Positions 45,206 through 54,198 are shown, numbered from the stretch's first letter. The stretch: 64,000 bases of DNA from Geotoga petraea (GCF_900102615.1 NZ_FMYV01000002.1:62001-126000), one strand, 5' to 3'. Translations and numbers: made by a program. The notes: a model not told the origin generated them from the sequence alone.

Positions 45206-45940
45206 TCAAAATTCAGTCAAATTTTTCCAATATCTTTTTGGCATAAAATTTCTTTGTAATTTTGGATTATACCTTTCTTTTATACTCAAATGTTTATGAT
45301 ATATTTTCCATGCTTCTTGAAAAATAAATTCATCATCAGAATAAAAGTTATCAACATTCATATCCATATTTTTTATTTCAACAATGTCTTTTATATTATT
45401 GTCATGCACATAAGCAAAACTTCTTTTTGTATCATGTATAATAAAATTTTCATAGGTGAGTCTATTAGAAAAATGATGGCTTATGATTGGGAGAATGTTA
45501 TGGTCAGGCTCAATAATAGAGTAAAAATAACCATTTTTTAACTCTTTAAATCGTATTAAACCTTTAAATCTATGTGATTCAAAACTTACTTTTTTATAAT
45601 AATCTTTTATAACGTTTATCACTTCACTTTTATAAGTTTTATCTAATTTTTCTCCAAATTTATTTATTAAATTTAGATATTTTATGATAAATACTTCTTT
45701 ATTTGGAAGATTTGAAAGAAAAACGTAGTATACTTTTTTATGGACTTTTTTAGAAAAATTTTTATTTAACCAATCAAAAATATAATCAGAAATTTTTTGA
45801 ATAGTTTTAATTCTAAGGGTTTTAGTTTGAAACAAAGTATTTTGATCAAAAGTAATATCTTGTGGTTTAATTTTATTTTTGTAAACGTAGTACAAAACGC
45901 AATAAAAACCTTCAATGGTATTATCATATTTAATAAGCAT
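45206..45940 (-). CDS. TIGR03915-type putative DNA repair protein (DUF4130)
   Basis: A 244-residue protein beginning YDNTIEGFYCVLYYVYKNKI, the typical start of the family that accompanies a radical SAM protein in many anaerobes. RFKGLIRFKELKNGYFYSII and PIISHHFSNRLTYENFIIHDTKR in the second half match the conserved DUF4130 core, which resembles uracil-DNA-glycosylase-like folds. RYWKNLTEF closes it. It overlaps its radical SAM partner by 11 bases. Biochemical activity is unknown; DNA repair or modification is a family-level prediction. Confidence 0.82.
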   Translation of the reverse strand: MLIKYDNTIEGFYCVLYYVYKNKIKPQDITFDQNTLFQTKTLRIKTIQKISDYIFDWLNKNFSKKVHKKVYYVFLSNLPNKEVFIIKYLNLINKFGEKLDKTYKSEVINVIKDYYKKVSFESHRFKGLIRFKELKNGYFYSIIEPDHNILPIISHHFSNRLTYENFIIHDTKRSFAYVHDNNIKDIVEIKNMDMNVDNFYSDDEFIFQEAWKIYHKHLSIKERYNPKLQRNFMPKRYWKNLTEF

Positions 45941-47204
45941 TTGGAAGTTCTAACTCCTTTCCAGTGAAAAGAGGAATTAATTTAGCACTTTTATTTTTTG
46001 ACTCTGAAATAAAATGATTTTTCAAAATCTCTGGATCTCTAAAAACCCCACCTATTTTTAAGCCTGGCACTTCTATAAAATATTTTGCTCTTTTTAAAAC
46101 TGCCCCCATTTTTTTTAATTCGTCATAAGTTATAGTTGAATATTTTCTTGCAGAGACAATTTTTCTACATGTTTTGATACCAAATCCAGGTATTCTTAAA
46201 AGTTCTTGATATGATGCTTTATTAACGTTTATAGGGAAATATTCTAAGTGATTTAAAGCCCAAAATGTTTTTGGATCTAAATACTCGTTTAAAAAATTAT
46301 TTGATTTATCAAATATTTCATCCACAGTAAAATCATAAAATCTTAATAACCAATCAGCTTGATAAAGTCTGTGTTCTCTATTCCTTTGTATTTTACCAGA
46401 AAAATGTATTTTAGGATCGTCATTTATAGGAACGTATGCTGAAAAATATACCCTTTTCAAATGGAATTTTTTGTATAATGCCTCAGTCAAATTCAAAATC
46501 ATGTGATCATTTTCTGGAGATGCTCCCACAATCATTTGTGTTGTTTGACCAGCAGGAACAAATTTAGGAGTATTTTTAAACTTCTTTTTATCTTGGTAAA
46601 TCATCAGATTGTTTTCTCCAATAAATTTCATTGGTTTAAAAATGTTTTCTTTTGACTTTTGGGGGGCAAGAGCTCTCAAACTTTTTTGAGTAGGTAGTTC
46701 AATGTTTATACTCATTCTATCAGCTAAAAATCCCGTTTTTCTTATCAAATCAATACTCGCTCCTGGTATTGCTTTTACATGTATATATCCATTAAATTTA
46801 TGCTCTTTTCTCAATTTATAAACAACTTGATACATTTTTTCCATAGTATGATCAGAATTAATAAATATAGCAGAACTTAAAAATAATCCTTCTATATAAT
46901 TTCTTTTATAAAATTGTATTGTCAAATTAACAAGTTCATTAACAGTAAGAGTCCCCCTATTTATATCATTTGATCTTCTGTTAATGCAATAAACACAGTC
47001 AAAAATACAATCATTTGACATAAGTATTTTTAACAAAGAAATACATCTTCCGTCAGAAGTCCAACTATGACATATTCCTCCAGAAGAAGCATTTCCTATA
47101 CCTTTATTTTTATTACTCCTGGAGCTTCCACTGGAAGAACAAGAAATATCATATTTTGCTGATTCTGACAACATTTTAATTTTTTCATTTAAAGTTTTTA
47201 ACAT
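45930..47204 (-). CDS. TIGR03916-type radical SAM protein, putative DNA repair/modification
   Basis: A 424-residue radical SAM protein with CIFDCVYCINR as the CxxxCxxC cluster motif, preceded by the family segment SSGGICHSWTSDGRCISLLK. The barrel is followed by a helix-hairpin-helix pair (LEYFPINVNKASYQELLRIPGFGIKTCRKIV) that would bind DNA. It is always or nearly always encoded next to the DUF4130 protein, as here. GAGGTGATTGG precedes the ATG at 47204. Its promoter region carries a perfect TACGTACGTA palindrome just past the -10. Confidence 0.88.
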   Translation of the reverse strand: MLKTLNEKIKMLSESAKYDISCSSSGSSRSNKNKGIGNASSGGICHSWTSDGRCISLLKILMSNDCIFDCVYCINRRSNDINRGTLTVNELVNLTIQFYKRNYIEGLFLSSAIFINSDHTMEKMYQVVYKLRKEHKFNGYIHVKAIPGASIDLIRKTGFLADRMSINIELPTQKSLRALAPQKSKENIFKPMKFIGENNLMIYQDKKKFKNTPKFVPAGQTTQMIVGASPENDHMILNLTEALYKKFHLKRVYFSAYVPINDDPKIHFSGKIQRNREHRLYQADWLLRFYDFTVDEIFDKSNNFLNEYLDPKTFWALNHLEYFPINVNKASYQELLRIPGFGIKTCRKIVSARKYSTITYDELKKMGAVLKRAKYFIEVPGLKIGGVFRDPEILKNHFISESKNKSAKLIPLFTGKELELPNAY

Positions 47205-47219
47205 CCAATCACCTCGTTA

Positions 47220-47229
47220 TACGTACGTA
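47220..47229. promoter_or_regulatory. 10-bp palindrome TACGTACGTA (candidate operator)
   Basis: A fully self-complementary decamer immediately downstream of the minus-strand -10 box (47242-47237), 16 bases before the radical SAM start. It falls at about +1 to +10 of the predicted transcript, a common repressor site. I noticed no second copy in this window. Confidence 0.5.
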
Positions 47230-47236
47230 CAAATAT

Positions 47237-47242
47237 ATTATA
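47237..47242 (-). promoter_or_regulatory. -10 box of the radical SAM/DUF4130 cassette
   Basis: Reads TATAAT on the minus strand. The -35 at 17 bases is TTTAAG, a weak match. It lies in the 56-base gap after the rdgB terminator. Confidence 0.5.
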
Positions 47243-47246
47243 TCAT

Positions 47247-47273
47247 AAAAAAATTAGACCTTAAAGGCCTAAT
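47247..47273 (-). terminator. Intrinsic terminator of the rsgA-rpe-rdgB block
   Basis: On the minus strand ATTAGGCC and GGTCTAAT pair (one G-U) around TTTAA, followed by seven T. The rdgB stop codon lies in the loop. On the plus strand the G-U becomes an A-C mismatch, so it favours minus-strand transcripts. Confidence 0.8.
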
Positions 47274-47842
47274 TTATATAAAATATCTTTTAATTTGTCA
47301 AAAGCGTTAAATCTATGACTTATTTTGTTCTTTATTTCTTCTCCAAGTTCACCAAAAGTTTGTTCAAAGCCTTCAGGTATAAAAAATGGGTCATATCCAA
47401 ATCCATTTTTTCCTCTTATATCTTTTGAAATGGAACCATAGACTCTTCCCTCTGTAGAAATAAGAATATGTGTTTTAGGATCATAAAATGTTGCGGCACT
47501 GGCAAAATAAGCTTTTCTATTATTATCTATTTTTTTTAAAAGAGTTTCCATTTTTTCCATATAAGTATGCCCTTCCATATATCTTGCGGATTTTACTCCA
47601 GGAAATCCTTTCAAAGAATCTATACATAAGCCAGAATCGTCAGCAAAAACAGGCTTATTAACAAGACTCCCTGCTGTGACAGCTTTTATAGTGGAGTTCC
47701 CAATGAAAGAATCAGCACATTCTTCAGGTTCAAAATAATCTACTAAATCGAAAATTGATTTTACAATAAAATGATTTTTGAAAATCTCTTGGATTTCATT
47801 TAATTTATGTTGATTTGAAGTGGCAAAGTAGATTTCTTTCAT
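47261..47842 (-). CDS. rdgB: dITP/XTP pyrophosphatase (RdgB/HAM1)
   Basis: Removes non-canonical purine nucleotides (dITP, XTP) from the pool. The 193-residue product has IYFATSNQHKLNEIQEIF, EECADSFIGNSTIKA, the FADDSGLCIDSLKGFPGVKSARY motif with the metal-binding Asp pair, and GKNGFGYDPFFIPEGFEQTFGEL followed by ISHRFNAFDKL. Its start overlaps the rpe stop by four bases. Confidence 0.95.
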   Translation of the reverse strand: MKEIYFATSNQHKLNEIQEIFKNHFIVKSIFDLVDYFEPEECADSFIGNSTIKAVTAGSLVNKPVFADDSGLCIDSLKGFPGVKSARYMEGHTYMEKMETLLKKIDNNRKAYFASAATFYDPKTHILISTEGRVYGSISKDIRGKNGFGYDPFFIPEGFEQTFGELGEEIKNKISHRFNAFDKLKDILYKLGL

Positions 47843-48486
47843 TTAACTCTGTCCTTCATTTTTCTGATTTCGTTTGCGGGATCTTCGGATTTAAATATCG
47901 CCGAACCAGAAATAAATTCAGTAGCTCCAGCTTCAAAAAGTTCTTTGATGTTATCTTTACTTACTCCACCATCAACTTGAATAGATACATTTAAATTTTT
48001 CTTTTCGATCAATACTTTTAAATCTTTGATTTTGTCTATAGAATAATCAATAAAAGATTGTCCTCCAAAACCAGGGTTTACACTCATAATTAGCACACTG
48101 TCTATAATATTTAAAATATTTTCAAGAAGATAAATACTTGTATGAGGGTTAATTGCAATACCTGCTTTTAATCCTTTTTCTTTTATTGCATTTATTGTTC
48201 TATCTAAATGATTTGTAGCTTCATAATGAACTGTTAATGAGTTAGAATATTTTGAAAACTCTTCAATGTATAAATCTGGGTTATTTATCATTAAATGAGT
48301 GTCAAAATACATATCCATATGATTCCTGACAGCTTTTATGATGGGGTTACCAAAACTAATGTTAGGAACAAAGTTTCCATCCATAACATCCATATGTAAT
48401 CCATCTGCATCATTTTGAATTTGTTTTAATTCTTTTTCTAAATTAAAAAAGTCTGCTGATAAAATTGAAGGAAAAATCTTTACCAT
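47839..48486 (-). CDS. rpe: Ribulose-phosphate 3-epimerase
   Basis: Interconverts ribulose 5-phosphate and xylulose 5-phosphate in the pentose phosphate pathway. The 215-residue TIM barrel shows FPSILSADFFNLEKEL, the metal-binding GLHMDVMDGNFVPNISFG, DTHLMI, LIMSVNPGFGGQSFI and VDGGVSKDNI with EAGATEFISGSAIF. It overlaps rsgA by 7 bases, preserving the rsgA-rpe order of Firmicutes. Confidence 0.96.
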   Translation of the reverse strand: MVKIFPSILSADFFNLEKELKQIQNDADGLHMDVMDGNFVPNISFGNPIIKAVRNHMDMYFDTHLMINNPDLYIEEFSKYSNSLTVHYEATNHLDRTINAIKEKGLKAGIAINPHTSIYLLENILNIIDSVLIMSVNPGFGGQSFIDYSIDKIKDLKVLIEKKNLNVSIQVDGGVSKDNIKELFEAGATEFISGSAIFKSEDPANEIRKMKDRVK

Positions 48487-49376
48487 TTTTTCACCTTCTT
48501 TTCTATTTCACTGTATATACTCAAATAATTATCATATCTTGATTGTGATATTTCTTCCTGTCTTACAGCTGCTTTTACTCCACAATTAGGTTCATTAACA
48601 TGTTGACAGTCTACAAATTGACAGTATCTTGAATATTGATAAAACTCATAAAAATAATCTTTTAAATTTTCTTTTTCAATATTATATGTTTCTATGTTTG
48701 CAAAACCTGGAGTATCTGCAACAAAACCACCAAAATCAAAACGTAGTAGTTCACTATGAGTGGTGGTATGTTTACCTCTTTTTAGCTTATCGGAAATATT
48801 GCCAATTCTTAATTTTAAACCAGGATTAATCATATTCAATATAGAGGATTTACCCACACCAGACATTCCTGCCAAAGTACTTACTTTATTCTTCATTTTT
48901 TCTCTAATAATTTCAACATTTAGGTTTTGTTTTGTAGATGTCTCTATAACAGTATATAAATTAGAATATATATTCAAGAATTTTTCTTTTAATTTTTGAT
49001 CTTCATCAGTTAATAAATCAATTTTATTCAAAACAATTATTATATCAAGATCTTCTTTTTCAGCTTGAACAATGAATTTATCAACTATTAGAAAATCAAC
49101 TTCAGGATATTTTAAAGTTGTAACAAGAATTACTTGATCTAAATTCGCAATTGATGGTCTATATAAAATATTTTTTCTTTCAAGAATATTTTCTATTTTA
49201 CCAATTGGATTATTATCATCTTTGCTATACTCAATATAATCTCCAACAATTGGTCTTATTTTTTGTACTTTAAATTTACCTCGAAGAACGCATTCTAGGG
49301 AAGTATTGGTTTTTAAATCGTTAACTGTAGCCATATTTGAATGAAATCTAGTAACTATTCCTTTATTCCAAGACAT
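48480..49376 (-). CDS. rsgA: Ribosome small-subunit GTPase RsgA
   Basis: Late 30S assembly factor with a circularly permuted GTPase. The 298-residue product has an N-terminal OB fold (about 1-70), then the motif order G4 (LNKIDLL), G1 (AGMSGVGKSSILN) and G3 (VADTPGFAN). A C-terminal zinc knuckle follows, with cysteines in CQFVDCQHVNEPNCGV. Its start shares one base with the stop of the PASTA gene. Confidence 0.95.
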   Translation of the reverse strand: MSWNKGIVTRFHSNMATVNDLKTNTSLECVLRGKFKVQKIRPIVGDYIEYSKDDNNPIGKIENILERKNILYRPSIANLDQVILVTTLKYPEVDFLIVDKFIVQAEKEDLDIIIVLNKIDLLTDEDQKLKEKFLNIYSNLYTVIETSTKQNLNVEIIREKMKNKVSTLAGMSGVGKSSILNMINPGLKLRIGNISDKLKRGKHTTTHSELLRFDFGGFVADTPGFANIETYNIEKENLKDYFYEFYQYSRYCQFVDCQHVNEPNCGVKAAVRQEEISQSRYDNYLSIYSEIEKKVKKW

Positions 49377-49876
49377 TAATTTCCCCCTTCATACAAGCCA
49401 ACATTTAAAACGATTGAATTTGAATTAATACGCTTACCAGGAGCCGGTACAACACTTATGACTATACCATTTTTATTAATATCGTATGTTTTTATTTTGT
49501 TAATCTCATAGGTTAAGCCATATTCCATCAAAAACTGTTCGGCAATTTCAGTTGGTAATCCAATTAAATCCGGGGATTTTTGATTTTCCAAATTTCTCAT
49601 TTGAACTATAACATGATGGCCTTCTTTAACTTTTACTCCAGCATCTGGCTCTGTATATATAACTTTATCTCCATTTCCAATGAAGTCAGGGATTAATCCT
49701 TTTTCTTCTAAAGCAGCTTTAGCAGTTTCTATATCGCTGTTTATTAAATAAGGTACTTCAACAGTTTTGGAACTATTCACAAAGGATATCATAAAAAAGT
49801 AAAAAAGAAGACCTGCTGAAATCACTCCAAAAATAAATAATCCCAAAGATTTAAAAAATTTAGTTATAAATTTCAT
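49376..49876 (-). CDS. Membrane-anchored PASTA-domain protein without a kinase domain
   Basis: A 166-residue protein with a short cytoplasmic start, one membrane helix (about 9-31) and two PASTA repeats (about 37-94 and 99-163): VEVPYLINSDIETAKAALEEKGL, then SPDLIGLPTEIAEQFLMEYGL. PASTA domains bind peptidoglycan fragments and usually form the outer part of PrkC/StkP kinases or PBPs. Here nothing precedes the helix that could be a kinase. Its place between rlmN and rsgA is exactly where prpC-prkC lies in Firmicutes. GGGGGAGAATTT precedes the ATG. Confidence 0.85.
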   Translation of the reverse strand: MKFITKFFKSLGLFIFGVISAGLLFYFFMISFVNSSKTVEVPYLINSDIETAKAALEEKGLIPDFIGNGDKVIYTEPDAGVKVKEGHHVIVQMRNLENQKSPDLIGLPTEIAEQFLMEYGLTYEINKIKTYDINKNGIVISVVPAPGKRINSNSIVLNVGLYEGGN

Positions 49877-49889
49877 AAATTCTCCCCCA

Positions 49890-50921
49890 TTAATTTACAT
49901 GTTTACCTTTTAATTGACCGCATGCGGCATCTATATCTGTACCTTTTTCCGCTCTAATTACAGTATCTATACCCTTATCTCTCAATATATTAGCAAACTT
50001 CATTAAATATTCTCTTTTTGGTTTTTCATATCCAGCTGGATTCGGATTAACTGGAATTATGTTTACCATTGATTTTAAATTTCCAATTAATTCAGTTAAT
50101 TTGATAGCATCTTCTTTCGAATCGTTAAACCCTTTTATTGCAATGTATTCAAAAGTAACCCTTTTATTTGTTTTTTCTTGATAGATTTCACAAGCTTGCA
50201 TTAATTCTTCAACGGGATATTTTGTATTTATTGGCATTAATTGATCTCTTTGGTAATTTGTTGGAGCATGTAAAGAAACAGACAACCTTATTTCTATGTC
50301 AAGATTCCCAAGTTCTTCTATTTTGTCTGCAATACCAGAAGTGGAAATAGTTATATGTCTTGCCCCTAAATTTCTCATTTTTTTATCATTTAAGTTCAAT
50401 ATACTGTTAACAACATTATCATAGTTGAGAAGAGGTTCTCCCATTCCCATATAAACAATGTTGTTAATTCTTCTATCTAAATATTTTTCTATTGTAAGAA
50501 CTTGAGAGATAATTTCTCCTCCAGTCATATTTCTTTGAAATCCTAATTTTCCAGTGTTGCAAAAAGTGCATTTCAATGCACAACCAACCTGAGAAGATAT
50601 ACAAGCGGCAATTCTGTTTGGATAATATAATACAACTGATTCAACTAAAGCACCATCATCTAATTTAAACAAAAATTTTGTAGTTTCATCTTGCTTAGAT
50701 TTTTGTATATCCATTATTTCGGGATTTGAGATAGTATAATTTTCAGATAGTTTGTTTCTTGCATCAATCGATAAATTTGTCATTTCCTCAAAATTGAAAA
50801 CATGTTTGTTGTAAATCCAGTCTAATATTTGATCAGTTCTAAATGTTTTAAAATTCAAATTTTCTTGTAAGTGCTCTTTTAAATCTTTATAAGAAAAGTT
50901 TAAAATATCATTCTTAAACAA
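49890..50921 (-). CDS. rlmN: Dual-specificity rRNA/tRNA methyltransferase RlmN
   Basis: Radical SAM enzyme that methylates C2 of A2503 in 23S rRNA and A37 in some tRNAs. The 343-residue product has ESVVLYYPNRIAACISSQVGC, the cluster motif CALKCTFCNTG, YMGMGEPLLNYDNV, SVSLHAPTN, and the C-terminal catalytic Cys in DAACGQLKG. Length is typical. It lies 13 bases before the PASTA gene and 13 after rsmB. Confidence 0.96.
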   Translation of the reverse strand: MFKNDILNFSYKDLKEHLQENLNFKTFRTDQILDWIYNKHVFNFEEMTNLSIDARNKLSENYTISNPEIMDIQKSKQDETTKFLFKLDDGALVESVVLYYPNRIAACISSQVGCALKCTFCNTGKLGFQRNMTGGEIISQVLTIEKYLDRRINNIVYMGMGEPLLNYDNVVNSILNLNDKKMRNLGARHITISTSGIADKIEELGNLDIEIRLSVSLHAPTNYQRDQLMPINTKYPVEELMQACEIYQEKTNKRVTFEYIAIKGFNDSKEDAIKLTELIGNLKSMVNIIPVNPNPAGYEKPKREYLMKFANILRDKGIDTVIRAEKGTDIDAACGQLKGKHVN

Positions 50922-50934
50922 TTTGATTCCTCCA

Positions 50935-52209
50935 TTATTTTTTTACAATTTTTGTTATATAAAACGGTATTAGGTAGTCATCTGGAATAATATAATGTCC
51001 ATATCCATCATATTGGGACTTTATATTAAAATGATTTAAGTCATTCTTAAAATCAATAAATTCTATATCAAAAATTTCACTTATATATTTCATGTTTTTA
51101 GTATTTTCTTCTTGAAAAAAAGTACATGTAGAGTAGACAATTTCTGTACCTTTTCCTACTTGACTGAGAATGTTATGTAGTATATCTTTTTGAATTTTTG
51201 AATAGATCTCTATATTTTTCTCATCCAATCTTAAGAGAACTTCTGGATGTATTGAAGATATTCCAGCTGAGGTACATGGTGCATCTATCAAAACTTTGTT
51301 ATAACTTTTTGTCAACTTAACATTGGAAGAATCTTTTAAATCTGTATTTATAATATTTATTCCAAGTTTATCTGCATTTTTTTTAACCATTTCTAATCTT
51401 ATTATATCATTTTCATAAGCGTCTATTGTTCCATAATTTTTCATAAGTTCGGCTAAATGGGTTGTTTTCCCTCCAGGAGCTGAACATGAATCCAAAACTT
51501 CATCATTTTCTTTTGGGTTTAATATATGAGCTACCAATTGCGATGATTCATTTTGGACGTAGTAAAAACCCTCTTCAAATAAGTGATTTATAAGTAGAAT
51601 ATCTTTGTTATTTTGTATAATTAGACTATTTTCAAAGTGTAATGAATTCTTTACTTCAATACCAAGTTCATTTAATTTTTCAATTAAGTCTTTTTTATTT
51701 GTTTTTAAAGTATTTATCCTTATAGTAATTTGTGGTTCTTTGTTATGTTTTTTTAAAATTTCAGTCCTATGATTTAAGAAACTAATTTCATCATAAATCC
51801 ATTTTGGAAAGCTGTATTCGATATATTCTGGAATATTATTTAATATTTCATCTTTTTGTCTTATAAAGTTCCTTAATACAGCATTAACAAAACTTTTCTG
51901 TTTTTTGTTTTTAACTAATTTAACAGTTTCATTTACAGCAGCGTATTCATCTATTCCCAATAACAACTGAGAAACTCCCAGCCTTAAAAAGGTTTTTGAG
52001 GCTGGGGGAATTGAATTAAAATTTTTTATTAATTTTTTTAAAATAAAATCTATTTTAATATGATTTTTAATAGTATGATTCAAAACTTTTATAAAAAAAC
52101 CTCTGTCTTCAGCGTTTAAATTATCCAAAGCATAACTGATATTTTCTTGGTTTAGGCTGTATCGTTTATAAAACTTTTTTAGCACAGTATATAATTGGCT
52201 TCTAATCAA
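50935..52209 (-). CDS. rsmB: 16S rRNA m5C967 methyltransferase RsmB
   Basis: The 424-residue product has an N-terminal NusB-like RNA-binding domain (about 1-135, with SFVNAVLRNFIR) and a Rossmann methyltransferase domain. This carries DSCSAPGGKTTHLAELM, LIDAPCTSAGISS with the motif IV Cys, and VYSTCTFFQEEN with the motif VI catalytic Cys. The rsmB-rlmN order matches Firmicutes. It follows the YugP-like peptidase by one base. Confidence 0.94.
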   Translation of the reverse strand: MIRSQLYTVLKKFYKRYSLNQENISYALDNLNAEDRGFFIKVLNHTIKNHIKIDFILKKLIKNFNSIPPASKTFLRLGVSQLLLGIDEYAAVNETVKLVKNKKQKSFVNAVLRNFIRQKDEILNNIPEYIEYSFPKWIYDEISFLNHRTEILKKHNKEPQITIRINTLKTNKKDLIEKLNELGIEVKNSLHFENSLIIQNNKDILLINHLFEEGFYYVQNESSQLVAHILNPKENDEVLDSCSAPGGKTTHLAELMKNYGTIDAYENDIIRLEMVKKNADKLGINIINTDLKDSSNVKLTKSYNKVLIDAPCTSAGISSIHPEVLLRLDEKNIEIYSKIQKDILHNILSQVGKGTEIVYSTCTFFQEENTKNMKYISEIFDIEFIDFKNDLNHFNIKSQYDGYGHYIIPDDYLIPFYITKIVKK

Positions 52210-52210
52210 A

Positions 52211-52888
52211 TTAATCCCTGCTTTGAGCTAATAAGATCATTCTAATTAGCTGAGATATTGCCATTAAAGCTGATGCTACATAAGTCATTGCAGCAGCATT
52301 TAAAACTTTTTTGACTGATTCAACTTCCCCAGATGGCATTCCAACTAAGGGCAACGTTTTGACAGCCCTTGAGCTTGCATTGAATTCAACTGGTAGAGTA
52401 ATCAAAGTAAAAGCCACTACAAAACTAAAAAGTATTATTCCACCCCATAATAATTGAGGTATTGAAAATAAAAAACCTATAATCAATATTATCCATGAGA
52501 GATTGCTTCCAAATGAGGCTAATGGGACAGACATATTTCTTAAAACCAAAGGTTTATAACTTTTTTGATGTTGTATAGCGTGTCCAACTTCATGAGCAAC
52601 GACTCCTAAGGCTGCAACTGACTGAGAATTATAAGTTGAATTTGATAATCTCAAAACTTTATTTGTTGGGTCATAATGATCAGAAAGATATCCGCTAACT
52701 CGTTCTACTTTAACATCAAATAATCCTAAAGAATCCAACAGTCTTCTTGCAAAACTGGCACCTTTTTCGTCTAACGACGATTTTACCCTTGAATATTTAT
52801 CGAAAGTATTTTTAACTTTCATTTGAGCCCAGAAAGATAGCAAAATAGCTGGGATTAAAATTAGCATAGATGGATGAAAAAAGAACAT
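52211..52888 (-). CDS. YugP-type membrane zinc metallopeptidase
   Basis: A 225-residue membrane protein with an N-terminal helix (about 5-22), the zinc motif HEVGHAIQH near residue 96, and two or three C-terminal helices. SLDEKGASFARRLLDSLGL and the GHAIQHQKSYKPLVLRN region match the peptidase_M membrane group named after B. subtilis YugP. Its substrate is unknown. GGAGGTG precedes the ATG. Confidence 0.9.
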   Translation of the reverse strand: MFFFHPSMLILIPAILLSFWAQMKVKNTFDKYSRVKSSLDEKGASFARRLLDSLGLFDVKVERVSGYLSDHYDPTNKVLRLSNSTYNSQSVAALGVVAHEVGHAIQHQKSYKPLVLRNMSVPLASFGSNLSWIILIIGFLFSIPQLLWGGIILFSFVVAFTLITLPVEFNASSRAVKTLPLVGMPSGEVESVKKVLNAAAMTYVASALMAISQLIRMILLAQSRD

Positions 52889-52903
52889 TTTAATACACCT
52901 CCA

Positions 52904-54082
52904 TTAATAATTGTTTTTGTCATCAACTAAAAATATATAATTTTTTAGGTATTCTGTTTCAAAGATATTTTTTTGTATAGGGTGATCAGGAGATTGATAC
53001 CCTTTGTGAACCAATTTAAGGATTTTATGTGTATCTTCCATAGCTTCAAAAATAATTCTGGAAAACTCTTCATCAAAAATAATTTGCGTGCATGACGAAG
53101 TTACCAATATACCATTGTTTTTTGTGATTTTCATAGCCCTTAAATTCAATTCTTTATAACCTCGAAAAGCATTTTTTTTGGATTTTCTTGATTTTGCCAA
53201 CGAAGGTGGATCAATAATGGTCATATCAAAATATCTACTTGTTTCATCAAACATTTTTAAAATATCAAAAGAATTTCCATTTATTATTTCATATTTAGAA
53301 CTATCTATTGAATTTGCTTTTAAAGTATTTTCTAAAATATTAAGAGCTCTTTCTGAATAATCTATAAAAGTTACTTTTTTTGCCCCACCTTTTAATACGT
53401 GTAAACCAAAATTTCCTGTATAAGAAAAAGCATCCAAAGCATCTAAATTTTCAGAAATCTCCATAACTTTTTTTGCATTAATTCTTTGATCTAAGAAAAA
53501 GCCAGTTTTTTGACCTTTGGTGTCAGAAAAAAAGTTTATTCCATCAATTTGGAAAGGTATTATTTCTGGCCCTTTTTTATATACCCAACCCTCTATGCAA
53601 GTGAAGCCTTCAATTTTTGCAGAACGTTCATCATCCTTTTCAAATATACCCTTTGGACCTAAAAATTTTATTAAAGAATTTAAAATCAAGTCTTTATATT
53701 CGTAAGCTCCAAAGGTGTTAATTTGCATTACAAGATAATCCTCGAACTTATCAACTATTAACCCTGGTATTCCGTCTGACTCTGAAAAAAATAATCTAAA
53801 GGAATTATCATTTATAAACCTTTTCCTGTATTTTAAAGCTTTTTCAATTTTATTATCAAAAAAATCTTGGTCTATTTTATGATTTTTTCTTGTGAGCAAT
53901 CTTATAGTTATTAGGGAATCTTCGTTATAATACCCCCTACCTAAAAAATTATTTTCATGGAAAACATCTACTATTTCCCCTTTAGTTACATTATTTGGAA
54001 TATTTTTAATTTCATTTTTGTATATCCATGGATGCCCATTTAAAATTCTTGATTTAATGTTTTTATTTAAATTAATTACCAT
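52904..54082 (-). CDS. RlmI-like class I rRNA methyltransferase (second copy)
   Basis: A 392-residue SAM-dependent enzyme with an N-terminal PUA-like domain (INLNKNIKSRILNGHPWIYKNEI) and a Rossmann domain. Landmarks are FFSESDGIPGLIVDKFEDY, GQKTGFFLDQRINAKKV, LDAFSYTGNFGLHVLKGGAKKV and IDPPSLAKSRKSK. SSCTQIIF holds the late Cys. It is closer to textbook RlmI than the plus-strand paralogue at 32957. The ATG at 54082 follows GGAGGT by seven bases; an upstream six-residue extension would swallow that site. Confidence 0.87.
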   Translation of the reverse strand: MVINLNKNIKSRILNGHPWIYKNEIKNIPNNVTKGEIVDVFHENNFLGRGYYNEDSLITIRLLTRKNHKIDQDFFDNKIEKALKYRKRFINDNSFRLFFSESDGIPGLIVDKFEDYLVMQINTFGAYEYKDLILNSLIKFLGPKGIFEKDDERSAKIEGFTCIEGWVYKKGPEIIPFQIDGINFFSDTKGQKTGFFLDQRINAKKVMEISENLDALDAFSYTGNFGLHVLKGGAKKVTFIDYSERALNILENTLKANSIDSSKYEIINGNSFDILKMFDETSRYFDMTIIDPPSLAKSRKSKKNAFRGYKELNLRAMKITKNNGILVTSSCTQIIFDEEFSRIIFEAMEDTHKILKLVHKGYQSPDHPIQKNIFETEYLKNYIFLVDDKNNY

Positions 54083-54149
54083 GAACCAACCTCCAGCCAA
54101 AATATAAGCAAAATATTTACTTTAATATATATTAGCATAGATTTGTTTA

Positions 54150-54170
54150 ATGTATTTTACAAAAATACAT
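54150..54170. repeat. 9-bp inverted repeat in a divergent intergenic region
   Basis: ATGTATTTT (54150-54158) and AAAATACAT (54162-54170) are perfect inverted arms with a three-base spacer. The site overlaps a minus-strand -35-like TTGTAA (17 bases upstream of TATGCT) for the RlmI-like gene. The 182-base gap otherwise contains only the ychF promoter. Confidence 0.5.
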
Positions 54171-54198
54171 ACATAAGGATTTGAATATACCTTATATA

